Assembly (NCBI RefSeq): GCF_000283155.1 | Contig: NW_004454180.1 | Location: 15,132,845 to 15,196,844, forward strand | DNA from: Ceratotherium simum simum | Lineage: Eukaryota; Chordata; Mammalia; Perissodactyla; Rhinocerotidae | Direction: 5' to 3' | DNA length: 64,000 bases | Shown here: piece after piece, positions 37,575-49,740 of the stretch | Numbering within the stretch: the stretch's first letter is position 1 | Layout: the number at the start of each line of letters is the position of its first letter | Made by a program: the position numbers and the translations under genes | Notes under the pieces: model-generated | Databases searched by the model: none | The model's input: only the letters and a program-made list of their open reading frames with translations | Told to the model about the DNA's origin: nothing

Positions 37575-39210
37575 AAAGTAGACTCTTGGTCCACAGCAGC
37601 TGCAAGGGCTATCTGGGTCCTCAGCAGTGCCTCAAGTTCCTGCTGGTAGGGACCAGGGTAGGCAGTGATGGTGTCAGGAGCCAGTGGTGTGCACACACTC
37701 AGCTGCAGGGTCCAGCTGCAGGAGGCTGTGTAATGGTAGGGGCCAATTGCAGACACATCTGCAGTGGTCAGGGCCAGAGTCAACAGTAAGAACCTATGCC
37801 AACTGTGGGTACATCACTGGCTGTCACGGTGTACTCCAGTGACTGCAGAATCTTATCACGGAGACACACTCAGCAATGGAAGCTGGTGATGGGAGTTGGG
37901 CTGATGGGGTGTAGGTGCACAGCAGGAAGGACTAGTTGCAAGCAATCCCAACAGTGCAGGTCAGTGACAGGAGACAGCCCAAAGCTGGACTCACAGGCAA
38001 CTGTGGGGGCCCTAGCTATCAAAATGCACTACTGTGGCTGCAGGCTCTCACCATGGGTGCCTGGCAGCGAGGCCAGTGTCAGAAGTCAGGCCAGGGGCGT
38101 TCAGGTGCACAGCTGGAGGGGCTAGCTGCAGGTGAGCCCAGTGGTGCAGGCCAGTGACAGGAGATAGGGCCAAATCTAAGTCCACAAGCAACTCAGGGGC
38201 CCTGGCTATGGGCTACAGGGTCTTGTCATACAGGAAGCCAGTGACAGGAGTCAAGCAGGAGGCATGCAGGGGCATACTATGGTCGGGGGAGGGGCTACTT
38301 CCAGGTGAGCCGAGCCATGCAGGCCAGGGACAGAAGATAGGGCCACATCTGGTCCCACAAGCAGCTGTGGGGGGGCCTCGGCTGTCGGTGTGCACCTCCA
38401 TGGCTACACGTCTTGCTATGGGCGCAGACACAGCCGTGGAGGCTGGTAAGCAGCATCAGGCTGGCCTCATGCAGGGATACAGCTGGAGTGGGTAGTCCCA
38501 AGTGCAAGCACAGCAGTGGGAGTCTGCTGAAGGGATCTAGGCTGGTGTCTTGCACTCCAGCAGGCACAGAGGCTGGACTGGGCTGCTGCTGCAGATCCTG
38601 GCTCAGTGAGGGTGGAGGGAGGGAGCGGGGAGCTACTCAGGTGGCTGACTGGAGTCTGAAAACGCAAATACCTGTGGGCAAAACCTGGTGAAATTTTCAG
38701 GAAGTCCATGACAACTCTTCGTTTCTTCAGTGGCGAAAGCTGCTGGGGTCCTCTGCAGTGCAGGTCACTGTGAACCGTGGTCGCTCCTGCTACCTGGCTG
38801 ATCCTCATAGCCCCTGCTCTTCTTCCGTGTTCTTAGCCATCTCTGCCTCAGCTTTGCCGATCTCTGGGTAGGGTGAAACCAAAGCACGTCCTTCATGTTG
38901 TGCCCCAAAAGGCTGTAGAAGCTGGTGGCTCACCCCGCTCTCCCTTTCCTGGTGAGAAGAACCCCTCTCCATTTCCTCTTGGCTCTGAGCAGTGCGGGCC
39001 TGGAGGATGGGGTGATGTAGGCAAAATGAAGCTGTTCTTCCTTCCCTTTTTGTTCAGTAATTCTCGGGGGTTTTCGTTTCACTGTGTTGCTGAAGTTTCT
39101 TAAGTGGATTCCTAAACACTCCCTGAGCTATTTTTATTCTCGGATAGCTGTGTAATAGTTGATCTTTGTGGCCACATGGCTGGAGTCTCCTACTCCGCCA
39201 TTTTGGCGCC
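37575..39210 (-). mobile_element. Isolated GC-rich L1 5'-UTR-like segment
   Basis: A GC-rich block of about 1.6 kb stands out sharply from AT-rich flanks. On the minus strand it starts GGCGCCAAAATGGCGGAG, resembling the opening of mammalian L1 5' UTRs, including a YY1-type CAAAATGGCGG site (plus 39195-39206). The part furthest from this start contains at least four degenerate tandem units. No ORF1, ORF2 or 3' UTR follows at 37575, so only the 5' end is present. Overlapping frames of 72-113 codons on both strands (37562-39103) follow from the high GC content and few stops, and show no domain. A different composite element or an unknown LTR cannot be ruled out. Confidence 0.5.
37755..38530. repeat. 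Degenerate tandem units of about 165-205 bp
   Basis: A recurrent anchor, CAGGTGCACAGC or a variant, occurs at about 37914, 38103, 38267 and 38472. After the first three, a GTGCAGG.CAGTGACAGGAGA-type block lies about 40-50 bases on, at 37954, 38144 and 38317. Between anchors each unit also carries a variant of ACAAGCAACT.GGGGCCCT. Spacing is irregular (189, 164, 205), so this is an old diverged array, comparable in style to monomeric L1 promoters. Confidence 0.6.
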
Positions 39211-40262
39211 TTTGCCTCTATCTTAAAATGTTTTTCTTCATTTAGCTTCAGGGATACTATAATATTTCCTCCTTCACTGGCCTTTTCTTCCCAGTCTCCT
39301 TTCTTTGCTTCCTCTACTCCACCTTTATCATTAGAGGGCCCTTGGGGCCCTATTCTGTTCCTTTTTATCTTATCTATCTATATAACCTCCTTAGGTGAGC
39401 TCTTCTAGTCTCAGGGCACCGGTGAGTCTCAAATTTATCTCCTCTGCTAACTTGGCATTCTTATAGGCATGAATGTAAGACTCTATAAGTCAAAACACGG
39501 CCAAAGCAAAACTTTTATTCTCCTCCTCCCAGAATAGGTTCCTCCCCTGTTCTTCCCTGAGTAAATCAATCCACATCTACTTGTTAATCACCAAAAATCT
39601 TGGAGTTATCCTTTATTCCTCTCTTTCTGTTAATTCTGCTGCCATCTCTTCTACGAGTATGTCCTGTAAATGCTACTTCCAAAATATATTCCAAATCCAT
39701 CCATTTCTCTCCATTTCTACTACCTCTTCCCTGGTTCAAGCCACCATCTTCTCTTGTTTGAACTACCGCAATAATCAATTAGCAAGCCTCTTGTCTAAAC
39801 CCTGATTCTCAATTCTCCCCACTGAGGCCTGAGACAGCTTTTAAAATCCTACACTGTACACACAGTTCCAGGTTTAAAAACTTCCAGGAACTTCTAATGG
39901 AACTGAGCTTATTTTTGCCTTTTGACCTTTTTACTAGCTCTTCCTTTTACTTGAAACATTCTTCCCATAGATTTTATCACGATTAGTTCCTTTGTGTCAT
40001 TCAGATCTTTGCATAAATATCACATCCTCAGAGAGATCGTCTTAAATCCTCAGTCTAAATTTGCATTCACTATCACATTGCACTCTTAATTTTCTGCCAA
40101 ATACTTATAACTACCTGAGAATCTTCTTGTCTATTGTTTGCTGATTTTCTGCCACTTGTAGGGCAAATTTCTTGATAACAATGATATTCCCTGCTTCTTT
40201 TCGCTTGTATCTGAGAATCTGTATATATTGTCACATAGTAGGCACTCAATACATATTTTTTT
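39211..40262 (+). mobile_element. Long L2 LINE 3' fragment
   Basis: One of the longest L2 copies in the window. Plus-strand order: AAAAATCTTGGAGTTATCC (the coding core for LGVI-type residues of L2 ORF2), CTGGTTCAAGCCACCATC, AAGCCTCTTGTCTAAACCC, GCTTTTAAAATCCTACACTG, GAACTTCTAATGGAACTGAG, then the 3' UTR with CACATAGTAGGCACTCAATA and an A-rich end. An open frame at 39581-39805 retains a short decayed piece of ORF2 (LGVILYSSLS). The 5' part, to about 39500, is less certain. Confidence 0.72.
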
Positions 40263-42489
40263 AAAAAGAAAAAAATGGGCCTTATAAACAGACATATACA
40301 AAAATTATAAAATAATTTAGGAATAAATCTGCCCTATCTGCATTAACAACCAACAGCTAGGGAATCACATTCACAATCTAAAAACTGGTGCTGTAGAATG
40401 AAAAGCAGCCACTAAGCTCTGTTTACTTAAATAGCTGTGAAGCGGCAAGAAGCTAGAAAAAAATGCATCAAGAGAAGGAGTCCATTAATTAGAATATTGG
40501 CAGAAAAAAATCAATGTGGTTTAAAGTTCCAAACTGAAGTAGAAGTCTACCAAAGATCTGAACCTGTTGTGTGACGCACATAGACAAATTTTATTAGCAA
40601 CTCTGAGGAGTCACAAATAGCAGTGAATAGAAAGGCAAGAAACTAACCACAAGGTCAAATGTTGTCACTGAAGACAAGTTCATAGTTATCTTGTTGTCCT
40701 AGAGTGGCAATGGGAAGTGACAGTGTGACATCATAAGAAGTACATTATGTTGAGCTCAAGAAGAAACCAAGATGAGTAGAAAATATTATATAAATAGCAA
40801 ACAGATCACAGTAGAAAGAAATAACTGCCATTCTTGGCATTCAGACTGATTAGATTATGGAATTAAATCTTCTGTACCCCAAAAGGGGAAGCAGGCAGTT
40901 AAGTATTTTCAGTAGTGCATTATGGAAGCAGAGAAGAAGGAGCATCTCACTGCTCACTGTTAATTTGGCCAAATTGTTCAATATAGTTGGTGTCAGGTGC
41001 TCAGTTTCAGTGAGACTCCTGACATTTACATTTCATCCGTATAAAATATTTAGCTGAATATTTAAGAATTGGTTAAGAAATCAGCTTGTTAAACATTTTT
41101 TTGTCAATGTATTCTTTTTGCTCTAAACTTGCTGGATTGTTACATAAAGGAAGTAGGATTTTGCTTTAAGTAACATGAACTCCGTTCCTTCCACACCAAC
41201 ATTGTGAAGACTGAGCCTTGCCATCCTTACTTAGCAATGTGGCCCACTCTTGAGACAAAAATTGCAATAGAAAGGAAAACAATAAGAAACCAAAACTCAT
41301 CAACACTCTTCAAATAAGTCTTCAATCTTTAATATGAATAAATAGAACAGTTCTCACAGCAATCAGATGGTTCTTGACTGTTGGGGCCTGATTAGCATTG
41401 CAAAAGATGAAGTAGATAGAAGGGGTGTGTGCAAGTGGGGAACAGAGTTCAGAGAGTCTGAGGAGAGGAAAGGATTATACTTAATAATGGATATATTTTT
41501 GAACTCCTTAGGAATGTTTTGTTGCCTTGTGACTGCAGAGCACTGTGGGATTTTGCTGTACTGTTTCCCCAGGGTCTTATGATTAGATGGTTACCTAATT
41601 AGCACACAGCATATTCTTGCCTATGTTCTATTTGCACTGCAGATGCTTTCATTTCATACATCATTCACAACCTGCAGCAATTACAAAGTGGTAAATGACC
41701 TTATGCGATAATTACACTAATAGATCTGTATTGTTTCATTTGGAGAAGACTAGAGAAATGAGGTGTCTGACATGTACGAAGAGTGGTTGCAATTATGTTC
41801 TTTCTTTAAATCTGGAACATAAAGCCAGCAAAAAGATAAGTTTTGATCGTAAAAGTTGCATCATCTACCCAATCTGATGAAATCCTTAGGTAGAGATTTC
41901 TCTTTAGAATGAATATAAACTTGCCACCAATATCTCAGTGTTGTACTTTTATTTGGTTTTATCAACTAGAACTGATTCTTTAATAAATCAATAGTATCCT
42001 AGACTGTTAAAATCAAGAAAAGAGAGAATGATTATTTCACCCTAAAACTGTTCAAAAACCAGTCTTGCACTAATAATTGTAAAAATCCAAGAATAAGCTA
42101 TGATCCTGATCTTTAAAGTGGTTGCAATATAAACCAGTAGGAATTTTCAAAGGAAATGTACACTCATAAGAGATAAATGCCAATACAGAAGAAAAAGAGA
42201 CAAAAATAAATTGTGCTGGTTTCTTACCCCCCGCCCTTCCTTCCATACAATGAGGCATCTTAGGAAGTTGTATTGAGATGATTTCTAGAAAGGATTTTTA
42301 TCTTCTGAACATGCTAATTAGATACTCTAATATTTCTATAGCTAAGTACAAAATGTTATATATAACTTGATCTTATATCATTGTCTCTTAAATTTTGTCC
42401 ACAGAAATAATCTCTACCCACATTTTCTGGATCTATTGCTGATGTATGTGAAAACACTTTGAGGCTTGCTCTATGACATATTAATTAAA
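40263..42489. other. Intergenic stretch, nothing recognised
   Basis: No gene or named repeat. Plus-strand frames of 60-71 codons lie at 40857-41877 with no motif, and their flanks show no splice or promoter pattern I would trust. Confidence 0.4.
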
Positions 42490-42503
42490 ATGGAGTTTTA
42501 TCA

Positions 42504-42698
42504 GGTCCAGCCCAGTGCCGTAGTGGTTAAGTTCACACATTCTGCTTCAGCAGTCCGGGGTTCACAGGCTCGAATCCCCAGTGTGGACTGACGCACCACT
42601 CATGAAGCCATGCTGTGGTGGCATCCCACACATGAAGTAGAGGAAGATAGGCACAGATGTTAGCCCAGAGCCAATCTTCCTCACCAAAAGAAAAAAAA
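42504..42698 (+). mobile_element. ERE-type SINE, single tail unit
   Basis: Head GGTCCAGCCCAGTGCCGTAG, body GGACTGACGCACCACTCATG, one tail unit (AGATGTTAGCCCAGAGCC) and an A-rich end. The duplication ATGGAGTTTTATCA at 42490-42503 and 42699-42712 is exact. Confidence 0.94.
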
Positions 42699-42712
42699 AT
42701 GGAGTTTTATCA

Positions 42713-44824
42713 ATTAATTCAGTAGAATAATTTTATAAAAACTTTCTACACAAACCTCACCTTCAGAAAATATGAACTATCTTCACTGAAGAAATTTGAA
42801 AAGTATTGACTGATTCTCAATTTTACTTTGTGCTGACCAGATGTTTAAATGTGAGCAAAGCACCATAGTATATTTTCTGCAACTTAAATAATTGTCAATG
42901 GGTGAAAACAAGAATTAAAATGATAAATGTGATAGAGTGAAGAAAATACTAGCTTTATAGTTAGAAAAGATGTGTTCTAGTCCTTGTATAGCTAATGTAT
43001 AAGGGAACTTGAAATAATTAAACAAGGAAAGCTTTTAGCTATACTTGTAGTGGTATTCCTTCAATAGTTCCATCATATTCATGATCTGCTCATTGGGAAT
43101 TCTATGTTATTGGCTTAGCTCTCAATCTGGAAGTTACTTGTCCAACAGAGGCAAGAATGTAGCTCGATCATAGATTTAACAACAGCTCTTTAGGGTGGAA
43201 AATAAAAGAGGGAAAGTGAAGAAGAAAGGAAGGTAAGAAAGATGGCAAGGAAGGAAGGAAGGAAAGAAAGTAAGAAGGAAGAAAAGAAAAAAAGAGAAGG
43301 AAAGAAAAGAGAAAAGAAATAAAACGTGGCCTTTTAAAATGTACACATTAATTGTAAATGCACTCATATTTCAGAATTATAAAAATGTGAAAAAATAAAT
43401 ACGTGATTCAGCATGAAGGGATTAAAAATGATTTCCCTGGCTAGGGCACACACACACTCTTGCCCTGCACATGCAAGCTCGGACAGCGACTATACTAATG
43501 GCATTGAACAGTCAAGAACTTATAGTTTCTTCACCTAAAGATGGTTGGGGGCACTGTCACTGAGGTGACAGACCACAGTTTCTAACATGACTTGTAGCTT
43601 CAGACAAATGTTCTCATTCTCTAGTCACAGAAGAGTAGATTTTCTTTCTTTTTGGAGCAAAATTTAGAACTCATATAGGTAGAACAACAACAAATCTCAG
43701 GGACCACCAATCAAATATTTTATTTCTATTAGCTAATGAAAAATGGTTCAGTGACACCACATAGCTTTTGCTTGTTTTCTTTACTGCCTTGATTTTGCTC
43801 CATGAGGTTTTCTGTTGTACTTTGAATATGGTCACCATTAAGGTCAGGTTTGTTTTCAGGCTGCCTGGCAATTTTCTCTCCCCCTCACCAGTCGCTCTTC
43901 TCACAGACATTTTCTTCGAGTCTTTCTCATTTAGTCACCCAGTGCTTTGGTGACCCTCACTCCTACAGGGTAGATTTAAACTTTGCTTCTTTTGTAATCT
44001 GGAGCTTTTTTAGATTCTGTTTTGGTAACAACATGAGACTCACTTTTTTTCCCCTGAACTAGTTGCCATCTGATGAAATCAAAAATTGCATTATTTCTCT
44101 CTCTTCTCATCATCACTATTGTTATTTTATTTTATTTTTTTTAAAAAACCACACATAGTTCTCTGCTCAAAGCTTGGCAGTCTGAACTCTGAGTAATATT
44201 TCAAACAGGATGAAATGAGGTAGTGGACCACACTGTGCCAAAACGAAATGCTTGCCCCTTCTAATCAGTGTAGTTAAATAAGACAGACTTTGTTGAATAT
44301 CTTATAAAGCATTCCTAAGTACACATTTTACATGTAGCTGAGTGAGTAAACAATTGGATTACTGTAAGTTGCTTCACAGCATAAAGCTGAATAACACATT
44401 GAAACAACTTCAAGAACCACAATTCTCTTTTAGAGAACTAACGTGTTTTTCTTCATTAGAAAAGCCTCTTGATATGTCACATTTTGGGAAACTGAGAATC
44501 TTAATTTAGGCATTTTTCATTTGATATCACTTGCTCCTTTGTTTGATGATCATAATTGAGTTAATTGCCTACGACAACTCAACTTGACTTCTACTAGCCT
44601 TGCTAATCATGAAATACCCATTTTGAAAGACATCCTACATTTTTAATGGCAATTTTTCCCCTATATGGTAGTGGAAGGGTAAAGGAGAGGGGCAAAGAAG
44701 AATGACTACTTGAAAGAAAACGATAATAAAGCCAGTCTTAGTAATCTAGCTTTTTGGTTACCCAGTGGGCTAGCTTCTGGTGCAGGAGGAAAACAGCACA
44801 GGAATGAGTAGTAATTTATACATG
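42713..44824. other. Intergenic stretch with a polypurine tract
   Basis: No gene or named interspersed repeat. It contains the GGAA-rich tract at 43199-43321 listed separately. Overlapping frames at 43671-44062 are on opposite strands and have no motifs. Confidence 0.4.
43199..43321. repeat. Polypurine GGAA/AAAG tract
   Basis: About 120 bases are nearly pure purine on the plus strand (AAAGAGGG, then GGAAGGAAGGAAGGAAAG and AAAGAGAAGG units), with a few T/C interruptions. It is low complexity. The antisense frame (63 codons, Phe/Leu-rich) is an artefact. Confidence 0.9.
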
Positions 44825-45030
44825 GGCTTTAAAGTCAGATGAATTGGTTGAATGTCCTGGCTGCCATCTACTAGATTTGTGATCTTGAGCAAGCTATTCA
44901 ACTTATCTAAGCCTCAGATTCATCTTCTCTAAAATGGGATCATAATAGTTCTGACTTCTCAAGATCCAGAACTTTAAATGTTATTTTATTTTAACATTTG
45001 CATAAACCTATGAACACTTAATAATAGTTA
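44825..45030 (+). mobile_element. MIR SINE
   Basis: The plus-strand MIR order is clear: TTTAAAGTCAGATGAATTGG, TGTGATCTTGAGCAAGCTAT, TCAACTTATCTAAGCCTCAG, ATTCATCTTCTCTAAAATGG, GATCATAATAGTTCTGAC. The 3' part is weaker. Confidence 0.78.
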
Positions 45031-47714
45031 TTCTTTAATATTGGGGCTGCTGCTATTGTAGTTGTATGGAGCTTGAAACATACATAATCAAAAATGACAA
45101 GAACAGTTACATTGCTTCAACAAAATCCGATTATCAGGCAGATGTTTCACTAAAATAATTAGCTAGAAGGAAATGCATTACTTCACACATTTATTTCTTT
45201 ACCGAGTATCCTCTTTCTCAATTTTGATGACAAATTTTAAGGAACAAATGGTTTAGCAATACTTTTCTAAAAAAGATAAACTTATAAAATGAAGCTTGAA
45301 CATTGTCAGAAAGAAAATTCTTACATTAAAAGTATATAAAAACATTGATTTTGACAAAAATTTTACCCCTTTTTTTTTAAAAAAAATTGTTTCAGCTTGC
45401 TCACTTGAGAAAATAATCCCAGTTATTTTTTGGCTTATGTTGAAATGTCAGGAATAGAATGGAACAGCATAATTTTTCTTCCCTGGAGTTCAAGAGTTTA
45501 TTCCTTCTGATACAACAATAAATCAACTGACAAAATGGAATTTCTTTGCAATACATATGCAACAAGTTAGGTTGCATGGACAAGTTGAGTTTCAGTTTAA
45601 ATATAGAAAGTCTGAACATTTTATTATAAAGGAATAGTGCTTGAAGCTACTTAAAGAAGTAACTACATGAGTAAATATGAGAAGAAGATAATATGATTAG
45701 CAATAGTAGACCTTAAAAAGTGGTTTCTGCAGCTTTGGAAATATTTGCTCACCAAGGCAAACAGCAATACATATTGGGTGAGTATAAAATAATACTGATT
45801 TAATTAATTTTTCTAACACTGTTATTTCCTTTAAGTGGACAGGATGGTAGAAATTTTATATGAATTTGCATGGTTTTGTTTTATTTTCAATGCAAATTGA
45901 GTTTTTGAGCCTAAGAATCTATACTCAGTATCACTACACCTTTATGTCATCACATGCTTGGAAAACCCCAGAACCAGATCTGTCTGTTCCAGAGACAAAA
46001 GCCAACTTTGTAGTTATAGACAAGACACAAACGTTAAGCCAGATCATATTTTCTTATAGCTTCTCTTTCTAGTTAAGTCTGCAAACTAATTTGGATTAAA
46101 CTAAAACAGACTTTTGCTCCAAGCATTTTGGAAGTTTAAAGAGTTTGGCTAATTTTGGTTGCCTTTTCAAAATATTTCCTATATGGCTTCATGTCTGCGT
46201 CCTGGAAGGGGACCAATATGTGCTTAAATCTTGTAAAAAGTTGCTCTTTTCTTCTGCCCAGGCTTCTGAAAGGCAGCAAATACGCAGAAGTTCTGAGGAT
46301 TTCTGTCTGCTTTTATCAAATGAGATGCTGGACAAAGTTCATTACCATTAGGATTCAGTCATTGAGGGAAAAATGTAGAATATGCATTTTCAATATACTA
46401 TCATTTTTCTGATATTCTACAACTTAGTACATACTTAAGTCATTTTTTAAGGAAAGTAAGAAAAAATAGAAAAACATGCTTCAACTTCTTTCTCCTCTTT
46501 GTTTCTCCCTTTTCATATTCGCTATAACTTTATTTCTTGCCAGTTGAACCTGAAAGCAGGTTATTTTAATTTCTAGTTGAGATTCTGTGCTATCATTGGT
46601 ACACGGTACTACATAAGAAATCGACTCTTCTAAAAAATCTTTGCCACTGATGCCACATACAAATACCGTATGGACTAGCTCTCAGAGCCAAAGCAGGAAA
46701 AATCGCCAAAGGGTAAAAATAGTTCTTGATATGATGATATGCTGCTAAAAGCCACATGGTGTTTGGGTGCAGCATTTCACAGTCAAACAATCATAATTTC
46801 ATGCCGAAAATGTGCATGTTATTTCAGGAAAATACAAAATCTGAGCATTGCACATTTGCTACAGAATGACCAGTGAGTGTTGCTATAATGATTTGTTTTT
46901 CTTTTACGAATGAATATTTCTTGCTGAGCCTTTTCATGCCATATTGCCTGGGTGGTGATGGGAGTAAGGACAGGCGGAGGTGAGAATAGGAGGGAGTATT
47001 GAGTATGTCTGGTCTTTCCTGCTAAATTCCTATAATTCCACAAACTAGGTAGGGTATGAAACAAGCTTCTCTTCTTCTCTTTCTCCTCTGAAATGTTAGG
47101 TACTATTGTCTTCATCTCGGAAGGACTGAGCTTTGGGGGGCCTCTGCCTGATGGTAAGGGACAACTTTTCAGAAAGAACGTTTGTATTCTGTCGCTAAGA
47201 GTCCTAGAGTTCCCAGGTAACCTTTAATAAATATTTATGGCAGTAAAACTCTCCTTCCCTTAAAGTTGTAATGGATTTGAGAGAGTTCAATTGGTCTGAG
47301 GCATGGCCATTGCAATGTAGATACAGAAACATAATGACAGTTCCACGAAAAGACTCATCATATTTTATTTAAGCTATAAATGCTTCATACTCATGATGCA
47401 GGGAAGAAGGATAGCGAGGTACAAGTAGGAATTGACAGGGGGCAAAAATTGGAAGCAAAAGGGAAGCTCATGGTGTGTTTTTGTCTTGTTTTGGTAACAA
47501 AATTTTGTTTTGGTAACAAAAATTGCTTACTCAAAGAGAAAAAGGAAGCCCCAAAGTTATTAAACAATAGTCGAATGTTTGTGGTATTCAACAAACTAGA
47601 AAAATATTCAAAGGCCTGGAGACAAAAGAACCAGTTGAAAAGTCATGATACTTACAATGATGGATAATTAATCCAAGGATCAAACCAGGGTAAATGGAAA
47701 AGGATCTGACTCCT
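45031..47714. other. Intergenic stretch, nothing recognised
   Basis: No gene or named interspersed repeat. Short frames of 65-98 codons show no family motifs. A 19-bp-spaced duplication of TTGTTTTGGTAACAAAA lies at 47486-47521. Confidence 0.4.
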
Positions 47715-47860
47715 TACTGTAATAATAATTGACAGCTTTATAGAAAGCTTACTGTGTGCCAGGTAATTTAAGAAAATTAACTCCCTTCATTCTCTACAAA
47801 AAACTTTATAGGTATTGGTACTATACCCATTTTACAGATGAGCAAACTGAGAAAGAGAGA
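47715..47860 (-). mobile_element. MIR SINE fragment
   Basis: AAGCTTACTGTGTGCCAGGT, ACCCATTTTACAGATGAGC and AAACTGAGAAAGAGAG are the antisense of MIR, in order. Confidence 0.72.
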
Positions 47861-48339
47861 AGATATCATAGGCAGAAAAAACCTCTAGAACGCTGGCCAG
47901 TTGGTAAGCTGGATAGCTCTGAGAATACTTGAGAACTGAAGCTGAAGGCACAGGGATATAACGTGTCCATATGAAGTCAGTTACGGAAATAGAGCTAGTG
48001 AAAAAAATTACTAAGTGTTGGATTAATAAAAGAAGACTATGTAAAAAGGAAATTATAATGAAAACTATTTAATATAATTGAGTGATGTTACTCTATACAC
48101 TTGTCATCTACTTCAACTCAATATTGTCTAGCCTGGCAACAGCATATTTTAGAACTGGAGAGAATCTTAGAGGTCATCTAGTCCAGTGGAATTCAACCTT
48201 TTTCTGAAAGAAACTCACATGAAGGGCAACACTCATATGGAGGGCACATCCTGAGATGAAGATACTGAGGGTTGAGGAGATATTTATCACATTTAAATTA
48301 TGGGAAGATCACCCAATCTGCAGTGAGAATAGACTCATG

Positions 48340-49190
48340 ATGAAGAAATCAATGAAGGACCGTGTAGCAATAATCCAAGTGAGAAAGAAAGTGGCTTGTA
48401 GTTTTGGAAAGCCCTTGCATCTGGAGAGGAATGAATAGATTTGTGATGTTTAAGAGGCAGAATGGTAGGTACTGTACTGATTAAGTATGGTTGGTGAGAA
48501 AGCCAAGATGTGAAAATCAAAGACAATGCTAAGTGTTTTAGACTGAATAGTGCACCCCCCCATCCATATATGGAAGTCCTAATCCCCAATGTGATTTATT
48601 TGGAGATAGGGACTTTATGGAGGTAATTAAGGTTAAATGAGGTCATAAGGATGGGGCGGTAATCCAATAGAACTGGTGTCCTTATAAGAAGAAGAAGGGA
48701 CATAAGATCTCTGTCTCTCTATGCATGTCCAGAAGAAAGGCCATGTGAGGACACAGAGAAAAGACAGCTGTCTATGAGCCAGGAAAAGAGCTCTCACCAG
48801 GAACTGAAGTGGCCGGCACCTTGCTCTGGGACTTCTAGCCTCCAGAACTGTAAGAAAATAACTTTCCTTTGTTTAAGCCGTACAGTCTATGGCCTTTTGT
48901 TATGGCAGCCCAAACTGACTAATATACTAAGCCTAACAGTTTGTCACTCATATCAACCCTGATACATAATAGTGACATTTACCAACTTTGGAAACATGGA
49001 AAGATGAGTTTTAGCTATGATTCTTAGAGAAGGAACCTCCAAAGAAATGGTTAGAGATTTAACAAAAAAATCCTGAAAGTGTAGTGACACAGAAGTCAAG
49101 AGAAGAGAACTTCAGGAAAGGAGTGGTCAACAGTGTCATACTCAATGAAAAGGACAAGAAAATTAAGGACTAAAAAGAGTTCATTGGTTT
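48340..49190 (-). mobile_element. L2 LINE fragment, split by an LTR
   Basis: Left of the MLT1-like LTR the plus strand gives antisense L2 blocks (GCAATAATCCAAGTGAGAAA, GTGGCTTGTAGTTTTGG, AAGATGTGAAAATCAAAGAC). Right of it, blocks of the upstream part of the L2 3' half follow (AAGTGTAGTGACACAGAAG, TCAACAGTGTCATACTCAAT). The order fits one minus-strand L2 that was later split at 48534. Both halves are diverged. Confidence 0.55.
48534..48926 (+). mobile_element. MLT1-like (MaLR) solo LTR
   Basis: A complete-looking 393-bp LTR starts TGTTTTAGACTGAATAGTG. It passes through TGTGATTTATTTGGAGATAG, TGGTGTCCTTATAAGAAG, CATGTGAGGACACAGAG and CTTCTAGCCTCCAGAACTG and ends TTATGGCAGCCCAAACTGAC-TAATATA. 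The 5-base target duplication CTAAG at 48529-48533 and 48927-48931 is exact. No internal MaLR sequence is present, so it is a solo LTR formed by LTR-LTR recombination. Confidence 0.85.
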
Positions 49191-49204
49191 TTATCCACTG
49201 GAAG

Positions 49205-49740
49205 CTTGGATGAGAATGATTTAAATGGCGGGGTATATCTGTTGAATTGCAGGAGGCTAAGTGTGTTGTCAAGAGAATGCCTTACTCTAACTTCCTGCTG
49301 CAGGAGTATAACTGAATATTGGCTCCAGGCATTGTCCTTCTGGATTTACCACCATTGGAGCAGAGCCCATATTTCCCACTGGCTGCTCACAGCCAATGAC
49401 TGAGCACAGTGGGAGTATAATGCAGGTCCATTCCTGAGAGGAGCTGGCTTTCCTTAACTGGGCAACTTTGGTTCAAGGTGTCCCCATTGGCCAAGCTTAA
49501 ACTATCCTAAAACTATGCTACAGTCTGAGACTCTTCCTAACCAATTCTTCCTGCATGCTCTTTCCTTCAAGCGCTCATATCATCATCACAGTCTGAAAGC
49601 TTTCCCCATCTTCTTATACTCCCTCTCCTTTCTCCTTTATAGGCATTTCCCCCAAGAAATCTCATCTTGCACATTTAATCTTGTCTTGGTATCTGCTTCT
49701 CTGAAAATGCAAACTGATACTGAAGAATCAACAAGAAGTG
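49205..49740 (+). mobile_element. Possible old LTR-type repeat
   Basis: The end AATCTCATCTTGCACATTTA, CTTGTCTTGGTATCTGCTTC, AAACTGATAC resembles the 3' end of an old mammalian LTR or MaLR-like repeat. I cannot name the family and the 5' part is not clearly repeat. Open frames of 65 and 99 codons within it are not supported as genes. Confidence 0.3.

Noticed and set aside
37562..39103. Cluster of overlapping 67-113-codon open frames on both strands as possible genes
   Set aside because: They coincide with the GC-rich L1 5'-UTR-like segment, overlap on opposite strands, have no domains and are explained by the low stop-codon density of GC-rich DNA.
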